Assembly (NCBI GenBank): GCA_964388085.1
Contig: CAYLZW010000140.1
Coordinates: 1-14,089 of the forward strand
Direction of reading: 5' to 3'
Origin: CAYLZW01 sp964388085
GTDB lineage: Bacteria; Myxococcota; UBA727; CAYLZW01
Length of the DNA: 14,089 nucleotides
Shown: piece after piece, positions 6,717 to 14,089 of the stretch
Layout of the letters: each line of letters begins with the position of its first letter
Position numbering within the stretch: the stretch's first letter is position 1
Position numbers and translations under genes: made by a program
Notes under the pieces: generated by a model
The model's input: only the letters and a program-made list of their open reading frames with translations
What the model was told of the DNA's origin: nothing
Database searches by the model: none

Positions 6717-8861
6717 TCAGCGCGCCTCTTTGGCCGTCGACAGACCGGCGTCCGACGAGGGGAGGAGGGGCTCCTCCGAGAGCAGCTCGCGAATGGCGGC
6801 ATAGGCCTCGTCGCTGCCCTTGGCAAAGCCCGAGATCTTCTCGAGCTGACCGAGGTCGGCGCTGCCGAGGTGCACCTTCGGATCGAACGCGAGCAGCGCC
6901 TTCTCGATGAGGCGCTTGTCGGCCTCGGGCGTGCGCGGGCCGGCCGTGATGCTGTCCTGCGGGACGCGCCCGGTGACGGCGAGGATGCGCAGCTGCGCCG
7001 TCGGCACGCCGCTCTGCGCGGCCGTCTGGTACACGCCGCTGTAGACGCCACCGACGTCGCACTTGCCGGCCAGCAGATCCCGCAGCACCTGCATGTGGTT
7101 GCCCGAGCGCACGGCGCCGCCGAGGTCCTTGTCCGGATCGAGGCCCGCCTTGCGCATGGCGCCGCGCGGCAGGCGGTAGCCCGTCGTCGAGGTCTCGTCG
7201 GCGTAGCAGAGGATCTTGCCCGCGAGCTCTTGCACCGAGCCGATGCCCGAGTCCTCGCGCACGATGAGGTAGCCGTCGCTGCCGGACGCGCCGTCGTAGA
7301 GCTTGAAGACGAGCACCTCGAGGTCGGGCGCCTGCTTCTTCGTCTGCAGGTAGAGGTTCGGCGGCATCGAGGCGAAGTGCACGCTGCCGTTGATGAGCAG
7401 CTCACCGAGCTCCTCGTACGAGGCGGTGACGAGGAGCTTGACCGGCCGGCGCGTCTGCTCCTCGAGATACAGCCGCAGCGGCTCCATCTCCTTGCGCAGC
7501 ACCTGCTTGTCGATGATGGGCGCGAAGCCGACGACGATGGGCGCGCCGCTGAGCGCCGGCTTCCAGGGCTCGCGCTGCACGACGACGAGCGCGAGCACGG
7601 CCAGGAGCAGGGAGAGCAGCGCCGCCGCGAACCAACGGCGGCGCCCGCGGCGCTCCCGCTCGAGCAGCTTCAGTGAGGTGGCCCCCGTCTCCGAGCCCGT
7701 CAGCGTCAAGTTGACGGCCACGCCCTCGAGCTCGGCGCGCTGAGCGGCCTGCTTCGCGCGCGAGCGGTCGACGAGCGTCTCTTCGCCGTCGACGAGCGCC
7801 TCCTCTTCGGGCTGCGCCGGCAGCGCGCCGTCGCTGCGCGTGCGATCGGCCAGCTCCACGAGGTGTCGGCGCGTGGACTCGAGGCGCTCGCCGACGACCT
7901 CCTTCAGAAACGGCGCGATGACGTCGGGGCTCATGGCCACGCCGTGGGACTGGCCCGCGGCCACGAGCGCGCGTCGCATCTCGTCCGCGCTCGCGTAGCG
8001 ATCCGGCCGCTTGACCTCGAGCGCCTTATCGACCGCCCGCGCGATGACGTCGTCGAGCTCGCTGCGGAACTCGTTCGCGAGCCAGCGGTCGCCGGTGACG
8101 ATGGCCTGCATGCTGGCGAGCTCGCTCTCGCGCTTGAAGAGCCGGCGCGCGGTGAGCAGCTCCCAGAGCACGATGCCGAGGGCGAACACGTCGCTCCTGC
8201 GATCGAGCTGGCTCTGCTGGCACTGCTCGGGCGACATGTAGTGGACCTTGCCCTTGAGCGCGCCCGTCCTCGTCTGCTCGGCGGCGATCTCGGTGGCCTT
8301 GGCGATGCCGAAGTCGAGCAGCTTCACGTGCCCGTCGCCGGTCACCATCAGGTTGTGCGGCGAGATGTCCCGGTGCACGAGGCCGAGCGGCTGCCCTTCG
8401 GGGCCGGTGAGCTCGTGCGCCGCGTGCGCGCCCGCGCAGGCCTGCGTGATGAGCCCGAGCGCGACGCCGATGGGGATGGGCGCCTCCGACAGCGCCGCCG
8501 TGCGCATGAGCTCGCGCAGCGACACGCCCGGCACGTACTCCATGGCGATGAAGGGCGTGCCCTTGCCCGACGACGAGGCGGTCTCGCCGAGCTCGTAGAT
8601 CTGCACCACGTTCGGGTGGCTGAGGCGCGAGACGAAGCGCGCCTCCTGCAGGAACATCTCGACGAAGGCCTCGTGCTCGGCGAGGTGCGGCAGGATGCGC
8701 TTGATGACGACGAGGCGATCGAGGCCGCTGGTCTCCTGCGCGAGGTAGATCTCCGCCATGCCGCCGGTGGCGATGCGCTCGATGAGGTCATAGCGGCCGA
8801 TGCGCCCGTGCGCGGGCACGGGGATCGGGACCGGCCGGTGTGAGGAGGACGGGGTCGACAT
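6717..8861 (-). CDS. Transmembrane Ser/Thr protein kinase with periplasmic PhnD-like phosphonate-binding sensor domain
   Basis: The 714-residue receptor kinase starts at ATG 8861 (weak ribosome binding site). The Hanks-type kinase domain spans about 24-300 with a complete active site: Gly loop ATGGMAEIY (31-39), Lys54, Glu73, HRDISPHN (163-170; D165, N170), DFG (183-185), SPEQ (210-213) and a SDVFALG helix. An acidic juxtamembrane linker (340-400, including DGEETLVDRS) leads to one membrane helix, about 410-428, flanked by Arg. Residues 441-690 match phosphate/phosphonate-binding PhnD proteins: VGFAPIIDKQVL, ASYEELGELL, the DETSTTGYRLPRGA region (555-568), SGNHMQVLRDLLAGKCDVGGV. A cytoplasmic kinase thus appears to be controlled by an external oxyanion- or phosphonate-type ligand; the ligand is inferred from the family. 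The stop TGA (6719-6717) is in frame with hflX, 63 nt downstream, suggesting an operon. Confidence 0.93.
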   Translation of the reverse strand: MSTPSSSHRPVPIPVPAHGRIGRYDLIERIATGGMAEIYLAQETSGLDRLVVIKRILPHLAEHEAFVEMFLQEARFVSRLSHPNVVQIYELGETASSSGKGTPFIAMEYVPGVSLRELMRTAALSEAPIPIGVALGLITQACAGAHAAHELTGPEGQPLGLVHRDISPHNLMVTGDGHVKLLDFGIAKATEIAAEQTRTGALKGKVHYMSPEQCQQSQLDRRSDVFALGIVLWELLTARRLFKRESELASMQAIVTGDRWLANEFRSELDDVIARAVDKALEVKRPDRYASADEMRRALVAAGQSHGVAMSPDVIAPFLKEVVGERLESTRRHLVELADRTRSDGALPAQPEEEALVDGEETLVDRSRAKQAAQRAELEGVAVNLTLTGSETGATSLKLLERERRGRRRWFAAALLSLLLAVLALVVVQREPWKPALSGAPIVVGFAPIIDKQVLRKEMEPLRLYLEEQTRRPVKLLVTASYEELGELLINGSVHFASMPPNLYLQTKKQAPDLEVLVFKLYDGASGSDGYLIVREDSGIGSVQELAGKILCYADETSTTGYRLPRGAMRKAGLDPDKDLGGAVRSGNHMQVLRDLLAGKCDVGGVYSGVYQTAAQSGVPTAQLRILAVTGRVPQDSITAGPRTPEADKRLIEKALLAFDPKVHLGSADLGQLEKISGFAKGSDEAYAAIRELLSEEPLLPSSDAGLSTAKEAR

Positions 8862-8875
8862 CGCGTTCTACGACG

Positions 8876-9167
8876 ATGTTACCGCGTGCCGCTGCCGCTC
8901 ACACCTTTCGCACGACCATCCCCTACGATCGGCGGCGCTCCTTTCTCTCGGCGCTCGAACCACGCTCCGATAACCAGCGCCTCGTGCGCTTCCGCGACTG
9001 GGTCGGCTCGGTGTGGGTCCTGCGGCCGGATCCCCGGAGGCTCGGAGCGCCGACCGGCGCGGAGGCTGCGTACGCTCGACCGCGCGGTCAACGCGTGGAG
9101 AACGACGCCGGCACGTCTGCCGTCACTCGTGGCGGCATACGACGAGGGAGCGCGGATCGGCATGTAG
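8876..9167 (+). pseudogene. Small ORF apparently frameshifted by a diverged 25-bp tandem repeat
   Basis: In the 357-bp gap between the kinase and the acyl-CoA dehydrogenase genes, one plus-strand frame has strong G/C third-position bias from about 8876 to 9042 (ending WVGSVWVLRPDPRRL). The neighbouring frame takes over from about 9060 to the TAG at 9165-9167 (RTLDRAVNAWRTTPARLP, then a C-terminus ending ARIGM). CGGAGGCT occurs at 9035-9042 and again at 9060-9067. The 25 bases between the two starts resemble the 25 that follow, and 25 is not a multiple of 3, so removing one copy would join the two halves into one frame. I recognise no family. No ribosome binding site precedes the ATG at 8876, which lies only 14 bp from the divergent kinase start, so the true 5' end is uncertain. 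A minus-strand frame (9184-8879) also exists but has poorer codon bias. Confidence 0.3.
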
Positions 9168-9196
9168 CGGCCGGCCTGAGTCACCTCGTCGGCCGC
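9167..9196. terminator. GC-rich hairpin downstream of the acyl-CoA dehydrogenase gene
   Basis: GCGGCCG (9167-9173) pairs with CGGCCGC (9190-9196) and the stem can be extended by a G-U and a C-G pair, giving about 9 bp with a 12-nt loop. It lies 22 nt beyond the dehydrogenase stop (9221-9219) and immediately after the TAG of the broken plus-strand ORF, so it could serve either strand. No U tract follows; if it terminates, it would need help from Rho or act as a 3'-end stabiliser. Confidence 0.3.
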
Positions 9197-9218
9197 GGCC
9201 GCCCCGACGCCGACCGCG

Positions 9219-10481
9219 TCAGGACGACCAGGGGACCCCGCGCTTTTGCAGGTCCCGCGTGATGTTCTTCTGGTGCGCCTCGTTGGTGCCGCCGCCGATC
9301 TCGAGCAGCTTGGCGTCGCGCCAGAGCCGCTCGACGACGTACTCGCCGACGTAGCCGTAGCCGCCGAGCACCTGCATGGCGCGATCGGCCACGTGCTTGC
9401 CCATGCTCGAGGAGACGAGCTTGACGCCGTCCGAGTCGAGGCGCCCGCCGGCTTGCTTCAGGTCGAGCTTGCGCGCGGTGTCGTAGACGTAGGCTCGGCA
9501 GGCCATGTACTCGGCGTAGCTCTCGCCGATGTGGCGCTGGATCTGGCCGAAGGCCGCGAGCGGCTCGCCGAAGGCCTTCCGCTCGCCGGCGTAGCGGCTC
9601 ATGACCTCGAGCGAGCGGCGCGCGATGCCGAGCGACATGGCCGCGAGCGTCAGGCGCTCGAGCTCGAGGTTGCGCATCATGTGCGTGAGGCTCTCGCCCT
9701 CTTCACCGACGCGCGCCGAGGCCGGCACCGCGCAGTCCTCGAAGACGAGCTCGGCCGTGTTCGAGGCGCGCATGCCGGTCTTGTCGTGGATCTTTTGTCC
9801 CACGCTGAAGCCCTTGTGCGTGCGCTCCACCAGGAACGTCGACAGCGTCGGGCGTATGTTGTTCGAGGAGCTCGTATCACCGCCCGTGCGCGCGTACACG
9901 AGCACGCAATCACACGGCGTCTTGTCGTCGTCGATGGTGCCGTTGGTGATCCACATCTTGCGGCCGTTGATGAGGTACTCGTCACCGCGCAGCACGGCGC
10001 TCGTCTTCATGCCGAGCACGTCGGTGCCCACGGCCGGCTCGCTCATGCCCATGGCGCCGATCCACTCGCCGCTGCAGAGCTTCGGCAAGACGCGCTTCTT
10101 CTGCGCCTCGCTGGCGTTCACCGCGAAGTTGTTCACGCACAGCATCGAGTGCGCGAGGTAGGCGAGGCAGAAGCCCGGGTCGGACGCGGACAGCTCCTCG
10201 TGCACGATGACGGCGGCCGTCGCGTCCATGCCGGAGCCGCCGTACTCCTCGTCGACGGTGATGCCGAGCAGCCCCATCTCGCCGAGCTTCCTGAACAGCG
10301 GGATGTTGAAGCGCTCGTGCCGATCGTGCTCGTTCGCCTGCGGCTCGACCTCGTTCTTCACGAAGGCGCGCACGGTCTGCCGGAGCATCTTGTGCTCCTC
10401 GCTCGGGTTGTAGAGGTCGAATTCGCGTAGCGCTTGCGCGAGCGAACGGTTGGACTCCTTCAGGGATACGCTGTCGCTCAT
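9219..10481 (-). CDS. Acyl-CoA dehydrogenase, isovaleryl-CoA dehydrogenase-like
   Basis: This 420-residue FAD enzyme would introduce an alpha-beta double bond into an acyl-CoA and pass electrons to ETF. The three acyl-CoA dehydrogenase domains are complete: N-terminal helices (about 28-140) with EYGGSGMD (79-86), a middle beta domain with MSEPAVGTD (146-154) and KMWITNG (175-181), and a C-terminal helical domain with RKAFGEPLAAFGQIQ (301-315), QVLGGYGY (370-377) and EIGGGTNE (394-401). The usual MCAD-type catalytic Glu position (IYEGT) is Gly397 here. A Glu is found instead in NLELERL (E275), the place used by isovaleryl-CoA dehydrogenase. MACRAYVYDTARKLD (326-340) also resembles that enzyme. 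Leucine or iso-branched acyl-CoA metabolism is therefore likely, but the exact substrate is not proven. A slightly long middle-domain loop (182-212, Ser/Asn-rich) is present. Start ATG 10481, weak GGGTG upstream. Confidence 0.93.
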   Translation of the reverse strand: MSDSVSLKESNRSLAQALREFDLYNPSEEHKMLRQTVRAFVKNEVEPQANEHDRHERFNIPLFRKLGEMGLLGITVDEEYGGSGMDATAAVIVHEELSASDPGFCLAYLAHSMLCVNNFAVNASEAQKKRVLPKLCSGEWIGAMGMSEPAVGTDVLGMKTSAVLRGDEYLINGRKMWITNGTIDDDKTPCDCVLVYARTGGDTSSSNNIRPTLSTFLVERTHKGFSVGQKIHDKTGMRASNTAELVFEDCAVPASARVGEEGESLTHMMRNLELERLTLAAMSLGIARRSLEVMSRYAGERKAFGEPLAAFGQIQRHIGESYAEYMACRAYVYDTARKLDLKQAGGRLDSDGVKLVSSSMGKHVADRAMQVLGGYGYVGEYVVERLWRDAKLLEIGGGTNEAHQKNITRDLQKRGVPWSS

Positions 10482-10497
10482 CCGGGCACCCGGGCGT

Positions 10498-10517
10498 TAG
10501 GGGAGGACCAACCCCTA
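10498..10517. promoter_or_regulatory. Dyad TAGGGG-N8-CCCCTA in the leader of the acyl-CoA dehydrogenase gene
   Basis: A 6-bp perfect inverted repeat spaced by 8 nt ends 16 nt before the dehydrogenase ATG, in the 90-bp gap behind the upstream kinase gene. It could be an operator for a dimeric repressor or a small attenuating or terminating hairpin. No U run follows and no regulator gene is nearby. The remainder of the gap (10518-10571) shows nothing else I can name. Confidence 0.3.
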
Positions 10518-10571
10518 GCACCTTCGGCGGGCTCTTCAACCGTGTGCCGGCAGCGCGGGGAGGAGCCTGCC

Positions 10572-12208
10572 TCAGGGACGGGCTTCGCGCACGACGGGGG
10601 CGCTCTCATGGAACACGTCGGGGAGCACCGGCAACAGCACCGTGAACTCCGCGCCCCGCTCGGGCTCGCTCCTGACGACGACGTGGCCGCCGTGCGCCTC
10701 GATGATCTGGCGCACGATCCAGAGGCCGAGCCCGAAGCCGCTGTAGTGGCGCACCGGGACCCCGCGCTCGAAGCGCTCGAAGATGCGCTCCTGCGCCTCC
10801 TCGGGGATGCCGATGCCGTGATCGCGCACCGACAGGCGCGCGACGCCGTCGGCCTCACTGATGTCGACGTCAATGGCCGAGCCGGCGCCGTACTTCATGG
10901 CGTTGTTGACCAGGTTCGTGATCGCCTGATCGACGCGCAGCCGATCCCATTGGCCGCTCACCGGCGCCTCGGCGTGCACGTGGATGGAGCCGCCCGACTT
11001 CTCCGCCTGCTCGCGCAGACGCGTGGAGATCTCGTCGACGAGCGCGACCAGATCGGTGGGCTCGCGCTGCAGCGAGAGCAGGCCGGTGGTGAGCTGCGTG
11101 ACGTCCAACAGCCGCTCGATGAGCTGCTGCAGCCGCTCGGTGGAGCGGTTCACGATGCTGAGGCGCCGCGACAGTCGCTCGCGCGCCTCGGGGCTCATGC
11201 CGAGCTCCCCCTCGCTGTCGAGCTCGCGCAAGAGGCCGACGGTCTGCAGCGTCAGTGGCGTGATGGGCGTGCGCAGCTCATGGGCGGCGATGACGAGGAA
11301 GTCGTCGCGCGCGCGGATGCCCTCCTCGAGCTCCCGCACCACGCGCGAGCGCTCGAGCTCGGCGCGCTTGCGCGCGGTGACGTCATTGACGACGACGATG
11401 AGCTTCTGCACGCCGGCCGACGGATCCTGCAGCGCGGAGAGCGTGAGCTCGACCCACACCGGCGCGCCGGCGAGCGTGCACAGGCGATGCTCCCCCGCGT
11501 AGCTGCCACCGCCGGCGCGCAAGGTCGCGAGCCGCGCGAGCAGCGCCTCTCGATCATCCCCGCTCGAGAGCTCATCGAGGTGTCGTCCGATGAGCGCCTT
11601 CATGTCGGCGTCGAGGATCTGACACAGCCGCCGGTTGGCCTGTGTCACCACACCCTCGGGGGTCGCGTGCCCGATGCCGACCGGCGCCTGCTCGAAGGTG
11701 AGCTGGTAGAGCGACTCGCTCTCGCGCAGCGCCTCCTCGGCCTGCTCGCGCAAGAGCCGCTGCTCGCGCAGCTCGGCGCCGCGCAGCTGCGCCGCCTGGT
11801 GCTCGATCTGTCTGCGCTGCCGGAACATCTCGACGAACACCGACACCTTCGCGCGCAGCGCGTGCGGGTCGACCGGCTTGGTCAGGTAGTCGACCGCGCC
11901 GACGGTGTAGCCGCGAAAGACGTGCTCCATCTCGAAGGCGGACGCGGTGACGAACACGATCGGCACCCGCTTCGACTGCTCGCGCTCGCGGATGATCGAC
12001 GCGGCCTCGAAGCCGTCCATCCCCGGCATGGCGACGTCGAGCAGGATGAGCGCGAAGTCTCGTCGCAGCACCTGCGTGAGCGCTTCGGAGCCCGACCTCG
12101 CGAGTACCAGGTTGTAGTCGTCCCGATCGAGCAGGGCCTTCAGCGCCACCAGGTTGTCGTCCCGATCGTCCACGAGGAGGATGTCGACTGGCTCGTTGCC
12201 CGCGGCGT

Positions 12209-12212
<4 letters not shown>
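10572..12212 (-). CDS. REC-PAS-HisKA-HATPase sensor histidine kinase
   Basis: This is a 546-residue cytoplasmic kinase. GTG 12212 is chosen as start because AGGAGGT (12225-12219) lies 6 nt upstream and the GTG overlaps the upstream TGA as GTGA; a frame 12 codons longer exists but lacks this support. Order: receiver domain 8-130 with acidic pocket D15/D16, phospho-acceptor D59 in ILLDVAMPGMDG and K112; coiled coil 131-168; PAS domain about 169-285 (FEQAPVGIGHATPEG, then VVVNDVTARKRAE); HisKA with H311 in AAHELRTPI; HATPase with N-box NLVNNAMKYG (433-442), D464 in DHGIGIP and GFGLGLW (492-498). All catalytic residues are present. No membrane segment or DNA-binding domain is seen. The N-terminal receiver suggests the kinase is tuned by phosphoryl transfer, plausibly from the hybrid kinase encoded just upstream. 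It may signal to an unlinked regulator. Confidence 0.93.

Positions 12213-14089
<1,877 letters not shown>

Noticed and set aside
3985..7062. Very long open minus-strand frame across the TPR, hflX and kinase genes
   Set aside because: It is rich in Arg, Ala and Gly with no domain, and lies in another frame of clearly coding hflX and kinase genes; a by-product of high GC content.
5130..7676. 848-codon open frame on the plus strand opposite hflX and the kinase gene
   Set aside because: Composition (Arg, Ala, Glu, His, Leu repeats) is that of antisense of GC-rich codons; both sense genes have intact family motifs.
8879..9184. 101-codon minus-strand ORF between the dehydrogenase and kinase genes
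   Set aside because: Its third-position GC is clearly lower than in neighbouring genes, it has no ribosome binding site or domain, and the plus-strand frames over the same bases have better coding signature.

Overview
This 14.1 kb window has high GC content with strong G/C preference at third codon positions. It encodes a serine/threonine kinase fused to a periplasmic sensor, large hybrid histidine kinases, modular secreted proteins and a branched-chain-type acyl-CoA dehydrogenase. That mix suggests a myxobacterium-like organism (Myxococcota, perhaps Polyangia); this is an inference from gene content, not a marker-gene identification. I see no rRNA, tRNA, CRISPR array, transposase or phage gene.

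Left part (1-3964). Two overlapping plus-strand genes encode the C-terminal part of a large, probably surface-exposed beta-rich protein and a polytopic membrane protein with conserved-looking histidines. They converge on a minus-strand gene for a secreted modular protein: signal peptide, tail-fibre-like beta region and a Cys-rich C-terminal domain resembling a C-type lectin fold. A doubtful 68-codon frame lies just upstream of it and overlaps it by ATGA.

Middle part (4014-8861, all minus strand). In transcription order these are a transmembrane Ser/Thr kinase with a PhnD-like phosphonate-binding domain outside the membrane, the ribosome-associated GTPase HflX, and a small exported TPR protein. 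HflX is the most curious gene here: its conserved N-terminus is encoded, but there is no ATG, GTG or TTG in frame where the protein should begin. A good Shine-Dalgarno sequence sits 8 nt before an ATC codon, and the frame is continuous with the kinase gene across a single TGA.

Right part (8862-14089). A 357-bp gap holds what looks like a small plus-strand gene broken by a diverged 25-bp tandem duplication. After it, on the minus strand, come an isovaleryl-CoA-dehydrogenase-like flavoenzyme and, upstream of that, two translationally coupled sensor kinases: a GAF-HisKA-HATPase-REC hybrid kinase cut by the window end, and a REC-PAS-HisKA-HATPase kinase. The two kinases overlap by GTGA and probably form one phosphorelay. 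No HPt protein or DNA-binding output regulator for it lies in the window.

I do not see a clear-cut new defence or mobile system. The best candidates for something undescribed are the HflX start and stop arrangement, the kinase-PhnD receptor and the histidine-containing membrane protein.
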